From the NCBI GenBank assembly GCA_947645355.1, contig CANSCI010000004.1, forward strand, positions 1-64,000: a stretch of DNA of 64,000 nt, read 5' to 3'. Source of the stretch: an uncultured Dorea sp. (GTDB taxonomy: Bacteria > Bacillota > Clostridia > Lachnospirales > Lachnospiraceae). Position numbers and translations under genes: made by a program. Each line of letters opens with the position of its first letter. The first letter of the stretch is position 1. Shown here in pieces: positions 19,786 through 29,698 of this stretch. The notes beneath the pieces were generated by a model, which saw nothing but the letters and a program-made list of their open reading frames with translations, searched no databases and was not told the origin of the DNA.

Positions 19786-20544
19786 TTAGTTCTCTTTTGC
19801 CAGCCATCGGAACATCTGATCCCACAGTGTCCCATAATGCTCCCACTCATACATCTGGGGCGGCGCCCAGTGGGGGGCGCAGTCAGTCGTGTAGGCAATG
19901 GTACGCCCTTCTCCGTACTGCCCCAGGGCAATAATCGGATCCCCGTTGTATTCCATAATGACCTCACTGTCTTCTTTGGCCTCCGTCTTATTGTAACCGA
20001 GAATATACGGCCACTCCTCCGGGAGCCCGGCAAGGATCGGATGTGAGTTTCCTTTCGTACAAAGGTCCGCCCCCTGGGGCACCTCTACCCGGTCGTCATT
20101 ACCCTGAAGCCTTACCGGCAGGAGCTCCTCGATCACGGTATCCTTGTATTTTGCCTTTCCTTCGATACCGGAAAATGACATGTAACCGCCGATCATAAGA
20201 AATCCTCCGCCCTCTTTTACAAACTGTGCAATCTGGTCAAGCTTATTCGCCGTCCGCTTACAGAAGCGGGACGTATCCGGGTGCAGAAGCAGCGTACTCG
20301 CGCCCACGTCACTGAGCACTATGATATCATAACTCTTCAGTTCTTCTATCGTCCCCGGGAAATCCAGATGCACCCTGTGGCTTGGAATGTGACATACTGC
20401 ATGCCCGCAGCCTTCAAATAAATCCTTCATAATCAGGGCAAACTCATTGTATCGCGTACCGCTGAAATGATCTGTGCCCTTGTACTCTGTGGTGTGTACC
20501 ATACATGACTCACCGATAAATAAAATGTTTAATTTCCTGTGCAT
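19786..20544 (-). CDS. Glutamine amidotransferase-like (class I GATase fold) protein
   Basis: NILFIGESCMVHTTEYKG, YDIIVLSDVGASTLLL, FVKEGGGFLMIGGYMSFSG, ALGQYGEGRTIAYTTDCAPHW. Confidence 0.78.
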   Translation of the reverse strand: MHRKLNILFIGESCMVHTTEYKGTDHFSGTRYNEFALIMKDLFEGCGHAVCHIPSHRVHLDFPGTIEELKSYDIIVLSDVGASTLLLHPDTSRFCKRTANKLDQIAQFVKEGGGFLMIGGYMSFSGIEGKAKYKDTVIEELLPVRLQGNDDRVEVPQGADLCTKGNSHPILAGLPEEWPYILGYNKTEAKEDSEVIMEYNGDPIIALGQYGEGRTIAYTTDCAPHWAPPQMYEWEHYGTLWDQMFRWLAKEN

Positions 20545-21788
20545 AGATCCTCCCGAATAACCTCGCCTTGTTTCATCACAAAAGCAGCCTTTTCTAAATG
20601 GTCAATCCTCTCAAGAGGATTTCCCGGCAAACTGATTATATCCGCATATTTCCCCGGCTCCACGGTACCGGTCTCGTCCAGAATGCCGCAGCAATCCGCA
20701 CCGTTCCTTGTACATGCCAGAACAGCCTCCATGGGGGACGCGCCGATCTCTTCCACGAAATACTTCGCCTCCAGCCAGAGACCGCCGTGATTCAGGTCTG
20801 TCGCCAGGGCAAATTTTACGCCGTCCCTCAGCGCTTTTCCCATCACACGTTTTGTATTCTCTCTTGCCCGGTACACCTTCTCATGCCACCAGTCAGGCAG
20901 TTCTTCCCACACCCAGGACTTGTTATGTGGACTTTCAAACCCTTTCACCGGATCAAAGAACAGATGAAGGTTCGGGTCACTGATGTACGTACCGTGTTCC
21001 AGAAAATACGGGATATCCTCTTCCTCAATAAGGTTTGCATGCTCCATAGAATCAATGCCGGCCTCGATGCCCCATCGGATTGCCTTTCCGCCGATACAGT
21101 GGGCCGCCACCTTTTTCCCGGCGCGGTGTGCCTCCTGGGCCGCAACTGCCATCTCTTCCTTCGTATACGCCGCGATCTTTGTCAAGTCCCCTTTCAGATA
21201 GTCTAAGAAGGTATCTCCGTTAGAAATATTAGACGTAAAAAGCTTGATCACGTCTGCGCCATGGTAAATAGCCTGGCGCACCCGCTTCCTGACCTCGTCC
21301 ACTCCGTCTGCCCCCTGGCACTGCGCGATCTCCGGCGCGGTCCCGTGGGAAGGCCTGACCGGAAGGCAGCACACCAAAAGCCTTGGACCTGTAAGCTCCC
21401 CTGCTTCGATAGCATCCCTTAAGATCTTGTCCACAAACCCGCCTCCGTCTCCCAAAAGCCGCACGGTCGTAACTCCGCACTCCAGGTCATTGCGAAGAGA
21501 AACATACCCGCGCAGAGCCCTTAACGGATCCGGCTTTAAATGCTGCTCACTGACGGACTCCGCCCGCTTTGAATCCTCCCCCGCATGGCTGTGGGAATCA
21601 ATGAGTCCGGGCATCAGGACGTCTCTGCCCCGGTCAATGACAACGGCTCCCTCTGGAATCTTGACTGTATCTATTGTCCCAACCTTAGATATCCTCCTGC
21701 CTTCTATTGCGATCACAGGATCTTTTACCGGCTCCCGCCCTGTTCCGTCAATCAAAAGTGCAGCTTTTATATATTTCATACTAACCAC
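20529..21788 (-). CDS. Metal-dependent amidohydrolase
   Basis: VLMPGLIDSHSHAGED, KVAAHCIGGKAIRWGIEAGIDSMEHANLI, FALATDLNHGG, GTVEPGKYADIISL. Confidence 0.9.
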   Translation of the reverse strand: MVSMKYIKAALLIDGTGREPVKDPVIAIEGRRISKVGTIDTVKIPEGAVVIDRGRDVLMPGLIDSHSHAGEDSKRAESVSEQHLKPDPLRALRGYVSLRNDLECGVTTVRLLGDGGGFVDKILRDAIEAGELTGPRLLVCCLPVRPSHGTAPEIAQCQGADGVDEVRKRVRQAIYHGADVIKLFTSNISNGDTFLDYLKGDLTKIAAYTKEEMAVAAQEAHRAGKKVAAHCIGGKAIRWGIEAGIDSMEHANLIEEEDIPYFLEHGTYISDPNLHLFFDPVKGFESPHNKSWVWEELPDWWHEKVYRARENTKRVMGKALRDGVKFALATDLNHGGLWLEAKYFVEEIGASPMEAVLACTRNGADCCGILDETGTVEPGKYADIISLPGNPLERIDHLEKAAFVMKQGEVIREDLCTGN

Positions 21789-21796
21789 TCCTTATC

Positions 21797-22690
21797 TTAT
21801 ATTTTTTTATGCTTATACATCTCCGGCAGCAGCATAAGGATCGTCAATATATACGGGATCATGTCCACAAACTGGGTCGGCATGCCAAGCCCCTGCAACT
21901 GGATCGCAACCGCATTTGCAATCCCGAACACAATGCTTGCCAGAGCCGCCAGGGGAATATATGCCCCGCTGAAGCCCACAGCCGCCACTGCTATAAACCC
22001 TCTCCCCGCCGTCATATTTTCGGTAAACATGGTCAATCCTCCGATGGAGAGATACGCCCCCGCCAAACCGCAGCACACACCCACCAGCATTTCCACCAGA
22101 TAAGCATATTTTAAAGCACTCAGGCCATTGGTGGATATCGCGTCCTTATTTTCCCCCAGGGCCCGCATCTTATATCCTGGCGCCGTTTTGTACAACAGCA
22201 GATACAGGACAATGACAGAAGCCCACCCCAGGTACACTAAGATGTTATGCCCGCTCAGGCACCGAAGTACCGGAATCTGCCCCACCACCGGAATGTCGAT
22301 TGCCTTTAGTGATGGAATGGACGGATCGTAGAAAGATCCCTTCCCGCCGAATACCGGTTCCAGAAGCCACCCTGTGATCGCAATGGCAAACATATTAAAG
22401 CCAAAACCCAGGATCACCTCATGGGCTTTAAACTGGAGCAAAAACAGTCCGTACAGCATAGACGCCGCCAAAGAGGCTGCAACAGCCAGAAGCACGCCTG
22501 CCAGCGGGCTTTTGAAAAAGTAGCTTCCCACTACCCCGAAAAATGCCCCGATCAGCATAAATCCTTCCAGCGCAATATTAAAATTCCCCGCCTTGCTGCA
22601 TATAGAACCCCCGAGGGCACAGAAAAGCAGCGGAGTAGCCAGACCAAGGCCTGTAATCAATGTATGTTCACTAAAAATGATATCCAGCAT
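21797..22690 (-). CDS. ABC transporter permease (BMP/nucleoside-type)
   Basis: TPLLFCALGGSICSKAGNFNIALEGFMLIGAFFGV; BPD_transp_2-type topology. Confidence 0.88.
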   Translation of the reverse strand: MLDIIFSEHTLITGLGLATPLLFCALGGSICSKAGNFNIALEGFMLIGAFFGVVGSYFFKSPLAGVLLAVAASLAASMLYGLFLLQFKAHEVILGFGFNMFAIAITGWLLEPVFGGKGSFYDPSIPSLKAIDIPVVGQIPVLRCLSGHNILVYLGWASVIVLYLLLYKTAPGYKMRALGENKDAISTNGLSALKYAYLVEMLVGVCCGLAGAYLSIGGLTMFTENMTAGRGFIAVAAVGFSGAYIPLAALASIVFGIANAVAIQLQGLGMPTQFVDMIPYILTILMLLPEMYKHKKI

Positions 22691-22693
22691 CCT

Positions 22694-23752
22694 TTAATCC
22701 CCCTCCCGCATTTTCTTTTTTATTTTCAATACTTCATACAGTCCTTCGGCTGTAATACAGATCACCACGACCGATATGAGGATACGGACGGTATCCAGGG
22801 ACACATTCGTATTTCTGGACATTGCCCTGGCTCCGTTCTGGACCGCCCCCATGAATACCCCGGCTGCAGGGACACCAAAGGGACTGAGCCTTCCCATCAG
22901 GGACACCAGGATTCCATTTGCGCCCATATCGAGGCCGAAACCATGTACATACCTGTAATGGACACCCAGGATCTCCATGGCACCTGTCAATGCCCCAAGG
23001 ATCCCGCTGAACAGCAGGGAATAATACTGCATCCTCTTTACATTTACGCCTCCGTATTCTGCGAATTTCGGCGCCATCCCGAGCATCTTCTGCTCATATC
23101 CCATCTTCGTGCGGTTTGCAAACAAGTAATACAATACGCACAGGCCAATGGCGATCAGAAAACTTGTATTCAGCTGGTACGGCGGCACAAGCTGCGACAG
23201 CTTCGCACTCTCCATGATCTCCGGCGTACGCACCTGCTGGACAGCGCTTGTGATATCCTCCTCCTTCTGGAATACCTCCGACGCAAGGAACTGGCACAGA
23301 AGCACTGCAATATAACTCATCATCCACGTCATAATGACTTCGTTTACTCCATGGTACGCCTTCAGCCTTGACGGCAGATACATCCAGACAGCACCAACAA
23401 GCATAGCGGCCAACAGGCACAGCCCGATATGCAGGACGGACGGAAGACCTTTCGTGTAAGCGCCCACAATGCCCGCCGCCAGGCCGCCAAGATAAATACA
23501 CCCCTCAAGTCCCATATTGAACATCCCCGCGCGGATCGCCACCGCGGACGCAAGGCCGGCCATAATATAAGGAACAGACCAGCGCAGTGTCGTTAAGATA
23601 TTCAGTTTCCCCACGAAGGCGCCCTGCAGCATTGCTGCATATGCCTCCATCGGATTCTCGCCTGCACACAGAATGAAAATACTGCTGACGATGAGCCCGA
23701 TTGCGAGGGCGATCACTAATCTCAAAATAGATTGTATCATTTCCTTTTTCAT
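22694..23752 (-). CDS. ABC transporter permease (BMP/nucleoside-type)
   Basis: ASAVAIRAGMFNMGLEGCIYLGGLAAGIVG; precedes and nearly abuts the second permease. Confidence 0.88.
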   Translation of the reverse strand: MKKEMIQSILRLVIALAIGLIVSSIFILCAGENPMEAYAAMLQGAFVGKLNILTTLRWSVPYIMAGLASAVAIRAGMFNMGLEGCIYLGGLAAGIVGAYTKGLPSVLHIGLCLLAAMLVGAVWMYLPSRLKAYHGVNEVIMTWMMSYIAVLLCQFLASEVFQKEEDITSAVQQVRTPEIMESAKLSQLVPPYQLNTSFLIAIGLCVLYYLFANRTKMGYEQKMLGMAPKFAEYGGVNVKRMQYYSLLFSGILGALTGAMEILGVHYRYVHGFGLDMGANGILVSLMGRLSPFGVPAAGVFMGAVQNGARAMSRNTNVSLDTVRILISVVVICITAEGLYEVLKIKKKMREGD

Positions 23753-25314
23753 TCTCTGTCACCTCGATCTGCCTTCCCGACACCGGCCATATACAGGCCG
23801 ATCTTCTTCTCTACATCCGGTTCCTCCGGATCCACCTCTCCAATGATCCTTCCGGCATTCATCACAAGGATCCTGCTGCTTAAGGAAAGCACCTCATCAA
23901 GGTCTGTGGAAACGAGGAGTACCCCGTACCCGCGCCCTGCTTTTTGAAGCAGCTGATTGTGGATAAATTCAATCGAGCCGATATCCACACCCCTGGTAGG
24001 TTCTTCTGCGATGATCAGATCCTCCGCCAGGCTGAGCTCTCTGGCAAGGATACACTTCTGCACATTTCCCCCGGAAAGATTCATGATCGGCGTCGTGACA
24101 GAGCTTGTCTTGATGTTGAATTCCTGGACCAGCTCCCGGATCCACGCCCGCAGTTTCTTAAGCCTAAGGAACATGCCGGAGGAATACTCCTCCTTCCGGT
24201 GAAATCCCATGACCATATTGTCGTAGATATCTGACTGGGAGCTGACGCCTCTGATATAGCGTTCGCCGGTAATGTGGGCAATTCCTATGCTGCGCATAGT
24301 CCCCGGAGACAGCTTGTGTATCTCCTCACCTCTGTAAAGGACCCTTCCCTGCTTAAGCCTCCGAAAAAGTCCGGCAGCCACCTCCACAATCAATTCCTGT
24401 CCGTTTCCTCCGATGCCTGCGATGCCGATGATTTCACCCTCTTTCACATCAAGAGTAACATCCTTAAGGCTCATCCCGGATATATTTTCCTCCGTGGATA
24501 TATGTTCCATTCTAAGCACCGACTTCCTGTCTTTTTCCGGTCCTCCCGTGTTTTTCATCTTTCTCACGGTTACATCGATCTTCTTCCCGATCATCTTCCC
24601 GGCAAGTTCTTCCATGGATGTCCCGCTGATCTTTACAGCGTCAATGACTTTTCCCTTGCGCATAATGGTAGCACGGTCTGCTGCCGCCATAACTTCTTTC
24701 AGCTTGTGGGTAATAAATATAATGGATTTTCCCGCCTTCTTAAGAGCGTCAAATGCCTTAAAAAGCTCCGCCGACTCCTGCGGTGTAAGCACCGCCGTAG
24801 GCTCGTCAAAGATCAGGATCTTTGCCCCATGGAACAATATTTTCAATATCTCCACCCGCTGCTGCATACTGAGCGTGCACTCGCGGATCTTTTTCTTTGG
24901 ATCCACATACAGCCCGTACGTCTCCGACAACTCAGAAGCTATTTTTTCCGCTTCCTTGAGATCTACAAAAATCCCCTTTTTCGGTTCATAGGTGAATACC
25001 AGGTTCTCCGCCACACTGAAAGACGGAACCAGCATAAAATGCTGGTGAACCATCCCGATCCCATGTGCGATGGCATCTCTTGGGTTTTTGAAGGCAACTC
25101 TTTCCCCTTCCAGAGTGATGGTTCCCTCATCCGGCAGAAGCATCCCATACAGAATATTCATCAGGGTACTCTTGCCCGTTCCATTTTCACCTACCAGCGC
25201 ATGCACTTCTCCTTGTCTCAGTTCAAAAGAAACATCATCGTTTGCCACTACAGGTTTTTCTGGATGCGGAAATACTTTTGTGATATGATTTAATTGTAGT
25301 ACGATATTTTCCAT
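23749..25314 (-). CDS. ABC transporter ATP-binding protein with two NBDs (BMP/nucleoside-type)
   Basis: LVGENGTGKSTLMNILYGM; ILIFDEPTAVLTPQE; second domain LSGGNVQKCILARELSLAEDLIIAEEPTRGVD. Confidence 0.93.
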   Translation of the reverse strand: MENIVLQLNHITKVFPHPEKPVVANDDVSFELRQGEVHALVGENGTGKSTLMNILYGMLLPDEGTITLEGERVAFKNPRDAIAHGIGMVHQHFMLVPSFSVAENLVFTYEPKKGIFVDLKEAEKIASELSETYGLYVDPKKKIRECTLSMQQRVEILKILFHGAKILIFDEPTAVLTPQESAELFKAFDALKKAGKSIIFITHKLKEVMAAADRATIMRKGKVIDAVKISGTSMEELAGKMIGKKIDVTVRKMKNTGGPEKDRKSVLRMEHISTEENISGMSLKDVTLDVKEGEIIGIAGIGGNGQELIVEVAAGLFRRLKQGRVLYRGEEIHKLSPGTMRSIGIAHITGERYIRGVSSQSDIYDNMVMGFHRKEEYSSGMFLRLKKLRAWIRELVQEFNIKTSSVTTPIMNLSGGNVQKCILARELSLAEDLIIAEEPTRGVDIGSIEFIHNQLLQKAGRGYGVLLVSTDLDEVLSLSSRILVMNAGRIIGEVDPEEPDVEKKIGLYMAGVGKADRGDRE

Positions 25315-25372
25315 ATTTTCACCACGCTAATATAAGGGAAACCTTATATTATATACATTAATACCTTATCGG

Positions 25373-25404
25373 GCGTTGAGAAAGCCTGGCCGCTTTCTCA
25401 ACGC
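25373..25404 (-). other. Strong intra-operon hairpin without a clear U-tract
   Basis: Perfect 12-bp stem GCGTTGAGAAAG / CTTTCTCAACGC with 8-nt loop between the BMP gene and the ATPase gene. Confidence 0.8.
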
Positions 25405-25413
25405 AATCTGCCG

Positions 25414-26445
25414 TTACTTTGTTTCTGTCGTTTTCGGAATCTCAATTTCTCCTGCAGCGATCTTCTCTTCGATCTCCTTTAATTGCTCCCGTACATCCTC
25501 TGGTACGATCTTTTCATTGATAGCGGCTACCGGGGATCCTTCCTGGAGTCCATAGTATACCTGTTCATTTGAGAATTCTCCTTCAAATGCCTTTGAGATC
25601 GAGTCATAGGTTGCAAATCCATGGTCAAGAAGGCAGGATGCAATAATATTGTCCGGCGCCAGATCTGACTGGTCTACATCCACACCGATGGCATATTTCC
25701 CGGCTTCCTTCGCAGCGTCGAATACGCCCAGGCCCGTCTGGTTAGCTGACTGGAAGATCACGTCCACACCCCTGGAATACAGGCTTGCGGCAAGCTCCTT
25801 GCCTTTGAGCGGATCATCAAAGGTATTTGCCCAGGATACGACAAGTTCACAGTCCGGGTTCACATACTTGATCCCTGCCTCATACCCTGCAAGGAAGGTT
25901 ATGATCCCGGGGTTGATGCCGCCGCCTAAAAATGCCACCTGATCTGTCTCTGTCATCATGGCTGCCGTTGCGCCGCAGATAAACGCACCCTGCTCCGGGC
26001 GGAAGAACAGCGGCTTCAGATTCTCAAGTTCATCCCCTTTTGGAAGATCGATCCACAGCCCGATATACTTCGTATCCGGGTACATAGGCGCCAGTTCCTT
26101 TGCGGCCTCCAGGAAATTATCATAGATAAAGTAGACCACATCATACCCTTCCTCACTGACTGCCTGCATCTGCTCCTTGTACTCTGCAATCTCCACACAT
26201 TCCACGATCTTACAGTTGATGCCGAGTTCGTCCTTTAACCGGTCGATTCCTTCCAGTGTATTCAGATCCGCCGGCGTCGTCATCTTTCTCATGGTGAGAA
26301 CTGCGACCTTATAATCCTCGGCGCTTTTAGAAGCCTCTTTTTCTTCACCCTGCTTTTCTTCCTTTCCCCCGCAGCCTGCTGCGAGCAAAGCAATCAGCAG
26401 AACTGAAACCAACATTGCAACCACTCTTTTTGTCCTTTTGTTCAT
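25414..26445 (-). CDS. BMP family ABC transporter substrate-binding lipoprotein
   Basis: Lipobox LLAAGCGGKEEK; BMP-like FICGATAAMMTETDQVAFLGG...FQSANQTGLGVFDAAKEAG. Confidence 0.92.
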   Translation of the reverse strand: MNKRTKRVVAMLVSVLLIALLAAGCGGKEEKQGEEKEASKSAEDYKVAVLTMRKMTTPADLNTLEGIDRLKDELGINCKIVECVEIAEYKEQMQAVSEEGYDVVYFIYDNFLEAAKELAPMYPDTKYIGLWIDLPKGDELENLKPLFFRPEQGAFICGATAAMMTETDQVAFLGGGINPGIITFLAGYEAGIKYVNPDCELVVSWANTFDDPLKGKELAASLYSRGVDVIFQSANQTGLGVFDAAKEAGKYAIGVDVDQSDLAPDNIIASCLLDHGFATYDSISKAFEGEFSNEQVYYGLQEGSPVAAINEKIVPEDVREQLKEIEEKIAAGEIEIPKTTETK

Positions 26446-26537
26446 ACGCTTTTCTCCTTTTTTGTTTTATTTCTAACGGCCTCGAGGTTTCCGTCAGTTT
26501 CACTGATACTATCATTCTCTCCCTGAATCCGGGAAAT

Positions 26538-27554
26538 TTACTCCCTTCTGTGGGAATCTCTGAAAATAATCTTAGGTGTAAGCACTACTTTTTCCGAATA
26601 GGTCTCATCCTCCAGCATCCGGTGCAGCATCTGTGCACCGATCCTGCCCATCTCGTACGGCTCCTGACAAACGGTAGTAAGCCGCGGAGAACAGATCTCC
26701 ATCCACTCATAATTTTCAAATCCGATCACCGCCACGTCTTTGGGCACCCGGATATTCTTTTCCTTCAGATATCTCAGCACACCGATTGCCTGCACATCAT
26801 TGGAGACATAGACGGCATCTGCCTGATTTTCAATAAGCCTCTCTGCCGCCTCATATCCGTTGGCCGCTGTATGTAATTCCGAGATCCCGACCAGCGCCTC
26901 ATCATATTTAAGACCGCAGGCACTAAGCCCCTCTTTATACCCCTTCCATCTGTCAAATCCGGTAAAAGACTCCAGACTCCCCCCGATATAACCGATCCGC
27001 CTTCTTCCTTCCTGGTACAATACATCCACCACATCCCGGGAGATCTTGATAGTGTCATTGTAGACACAGGGACAGGCAAGATCCTTCACTGCCCGGTCAA
27101 GCAATACGATCGGGTTATTGTTGTCAAGGATATTTTTAACAATGGCTGTCTTCTTCTTGTTGGGCACCACCAGGAATCCGTCAATCCACTGATCCCTCAA
27201 TACCTTCAGATTCCGCAGGTCGCCCTCGTCACTTTCGTCTTCCTCCGAGTAGGTAGCAATAATCAGATTAAATCCCACCAACTGGAGATAATCTTTGGCC
27301 CCGCTCAGCACATCCATGAAAAAAATATTGGTGGGCATCCCCTGCCTGACATTGGGGATCAGCATGGCAACGGTGTCAGACCTTCTTGTCCTCAGCATAC
27401 GCGCTGCATAATTAGGCTTATATCCCGTCTCCTTAATGGCATCCATCACTAACGCCTTGCTTTTGTCGGATACCTTTCTCGTTCCGTTGATGACATGTGA
27501 TACGGTAGCTATCGATAAACCGGTCCGTTCTGCGATCTCTTTGATACTTGCCAT
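26538..27554 (-). CDS. LacI family transcriptional regulator
   Basis: MASIKEIAERTGLSIATVSHVINGTRKVSDKS HTH. Confidence 0.95.
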   Translation of the reverse strand: MASIKEIAERTGLSIATVSHVINGTRKVSDKSKALVMDAIKETGYKPNYAARMLRTRRSDTVAMLIPNVRQGMPTNIFFMDVLSGAKDYLQLVGFNLIIATYSEEDESDEGDLRNLKVLRDQWIDGFLVVPNKKKTAIVKNILDNNNPIVLLDRAVKDLACPCVYNDTIKISRDVVDVLYQEGRRRIGYIGGSLESFTGFDRWKGYKEGLSACGLKYDEALVGISELHTAANGYEAAERLIENQADAVYVSNDVQAIGVLRYLKEKNIRVPKDVAVIGFENYEWMEICSPRLTTVCQEPYEMGRIGAQMLHRMLEDETYSEKVVLTPKIIFRDSHRRE

Positions 27555-27567
27555 AATTTCCTCCTAT

Positions 27568-27595
27568 GTTAAACGATTACACGTAAACGTTTAAC
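27568..27595. promoter_or_regulatory. Candidate LacI-family operator
   Basis: GTTAAACG-N12-CGTTTAAC perfect 8-bp arms; contains palindrome TAAACGTTTA, immediately upstream of lacI-type gene. Confidence 0.7.
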
Positions 27596-27691
27596 TTTTT
27601 CTTAATTATATATTTTGTATACGCAATTGTCAACATATTTCCGCAAAAAAACAGAATCAGGAATATTTTTCCAGATTCTGCTCTCTTTATA

Positions 27692-28609
27692 TTACTTCTC
27701 ACTCCACTGCTCCATTTTCTCGTTTGCCCATACGACCCTGTTCTTGCCGAACCTTTTTGCATCATACAGCATCGTATCTGCGATTTTTAAATAAGCGTCG
27801 TAGGAATTCGTCCTGTCAGGGAACACAGTAACGCCTCCCACACTGACTGTGACCCAGTTGGCAACCGCCGGATCATGCCGCATATGAAGGTTCTCGACTG
27901 CCCGGCGGATGATCTTCAGGTGTTCAAATACTTCTTTCGCAGTGCCTCCGAGAACAAACGCCACAAATTCCTCACCTCCGTAGCGGGCCACAAAATCCGT
28001 GCTGCGCTGCATAAAAGAAGAGATCGTCCTGGCCACACCTGCAATCACCTTATCTCCGGCCGGATGCCCGAACGTGTCATTGTACGCCTTGAAGTTGTCA
28101 ATGTCAAACATACAGATCGACAAAGGAACCTGAAGACGGGCCGCCTCCTTCCACTTGACAATGCTGTAATGGTCGTGCTCCCGTCTGTTGGCAATACCGG
28201 TCAGCTGATCAGTCTTCGACTGTTCCTCCACCTGCCTTCTGTAACTGTAGAGCTTAATGTGTGTATTGACCCTCGCCCTTACAATCAGAGGATTCAGAGG
28301 CTTTGTAATATAGTCCACCGCGCCCAGGATCAGCCCCCGCTCCTCGCTCTCCACGTCAGAAAGGCTGGTGATCAAGATCACCGGAATGCTCCGGGTAACG
28401 ATCTCTTCCTGCAATTTCTTAAGCAGTGTGAACCCGTCCATCCCGGGCATAACAACATCCAGCAGGATCAAGGAGAACGTCTGTCTGTTTACATAGCCGA
28501 GCCCGTCCTCCGCTGTCTGCGCTATCGTAATGTCATAATCACTCTCCAAAATAGTTTTTAACTGGGCTGCCTGTACAAAGCTATCATCAATAATAAGTAT
28601 TTTTTCCAT
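27692..28609 (-). CDS. Response regulator with GGDEF diguanylate cyclase domain
   Basis: REC KILIIDDSFVQ...LILLDVVMPGMDGF; DKVIAGVARTISSF, RYGGEEFVAF. Confidence 0.93.
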   Translation of the reverse strand: MEKILIIDDSFVQAAQLKTILESDYDITIAQTAEDGLGYVNRQTFSLILLDVVMPGMDGFTLLKKLQEEIVTRSIPVILITSLSDVESEERGLILGAVDYITKPLNPLIVRARVNTHIKLYSYRRQVEEQSKTDQLTGIANRREHDHYSIVKWKEAARLQVPLSICMFDIDNFKAYNDTFGHPAGDKVIAGVARTISSFMQRSTDFVARYGGEEFVAFVLGGTAKEVFEHLKIIRRAVENLHMRHDPAVANWVTVSVGGVTVFPDRTNSYDAYLKIADTMLYDAKRFGKNRVVWANEKMEQWSEK

Positions 28610-28647
28610 CTTCCCTTCCACTCCTTATTTATTATTATAACTGTCTG

Positions 28648-29655
28648 TTAAGCAATACCACTTTCGTCAATTTTCTTTTTTACTATTTTTTTCGTACTCT
28701 CCTGTGCAAAAGAGACATCCATGGAACGCTTCATCAGTTCCGCTGCCTCCCCTGAAGTAAGATTAAAATGTTCCTGCAAAAGCTTAAGCTCCGTCGTCAC
28801 CGTCGTATTTGTCACTGTCCGGTTATCTGTATTGACAGAGACATTCACTCCTCTGTCCAGGAAATCCCGGAACGGATACTCTTCCCATCCCGTCACGGCC
28901 TTTGTCTGGAGGTTGCTGCTTGGACACATCTCCACGCCGATGCCGGATGCGGCAATCTTCTCCTGAAGTCTTACGTCCCCCTTCATGGCAATGCCGTGTC
29001 CGATCCGTCCTGCACCATATGACACTGCCAGTTCTATATTTTCCTTTCTCCCGCATTCCCCCGAATGTACGGTGAAGGGAATATCCTCCCGGGACGCCCT
29101 GCGAAAATACTCCTGAAATGCTTCATTGGGAAACGCGGACTCGTCCCCCGCAAGATCCAGCCCGCATACACCGCGGTCTAAATATTGCTTTGCCAGCTTA
29201 AGCGTGCGGAAGTTCTCAGCCTCCTTAAAATGACGCATCCCGCAGAGAATAAAAGCTGCATGTATCCCCTGTTCAAGCGCCGCCTTCTCAAGTCCTGCAG
29301 CAGCCGCCTCTATGATACTTTCCGCTGGAAGCTTTGAAGTCTCCGACAAAAGGGGCGCAAAACGAAGTTCCAGATAACAGACACCCTCTTTTGCCGCATT
29401 TGCCGCAGTCTCATAAGAAGCCGTAAAAAACGCTTCTTCTGTCCTGAGACACTGAAGCGGCAGGTCAAAAGCCCTTAGGTATTCCGTCAGGCTCCCGCAG
29501 TCCTCCCCTGCTTCTATGAGTTTCCGAAATTCTGCATCATCTCCCGGGATTGCCACATTCCCTGCAAGGCAGAGCCTTTTCAATACCGGAACCGGAACAG
29601 ACCCGTCCAGGTGGCAGTGCAGTTCCACCTTCGGCAATCTTTCTATCCACATCAT
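28648..29655 (-). CDS. add: Adenosine deaminase family protein
   Basis: LPKVELHCHLDGSV, HSGECGRKENIELAVSYGAGRIGHG, VSVNTDNRTVTNTT. Confidence 0.87.
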   Translation of the reverse strand: MMWIERLPKVELHCHLDGSVPVPVLKRLCLAGNVAIPGDDAEFRKLIEAGEDCGSLTEYLRAFDLPLQCLRTEEAFFTASYETAANAAKEGVCYLELRFAPLLSETSKLPAESIIEAAAAGLEKAALEQGIHAAFILCGMRHFKEAENFRTLKLAKQYLDRGVCGLDLAGDESAFPNEAFQEYFRRASREDIPFTVHSGECGRKENIELAVSYGAGRIGHGIAMKGDVRLQEKIAASGIGVEMCPSSNLQTKAVTGWEEYPFRDFLDRGVNVSVNTDNRTVTNTTVTTELKLLQEHFNLTSGEAAELMKRSMDVSFAQESTKKIVKKKIDESGIA

Positions 29656-29698
29656 TTGCCGCCCCTCCTTCTATGTCCCATTTTCTATCTTGCATTTT

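Noticed and set aside
22421-23371. Long plus-strand ORF (316 aa) opposite the ABC permeases
   Set aside because: Antisense to two clear permease genes, His/Arg/Cys-rich composition, no family resemblance
24274-25293. 339-aa plus-strand ORF opposite the ABC ATPase
   Set aside because: Shadow of a highly conserved double-NBD ATPase gene
28648-29655. NTDN instead of the textbook NTDD motif in the adenosine deaminase, taken as a sign of altered catalysis
   Set aside because: From memory, NTDNR occurs in many bacterial adenosine deaminases, so it is not by itself unusual
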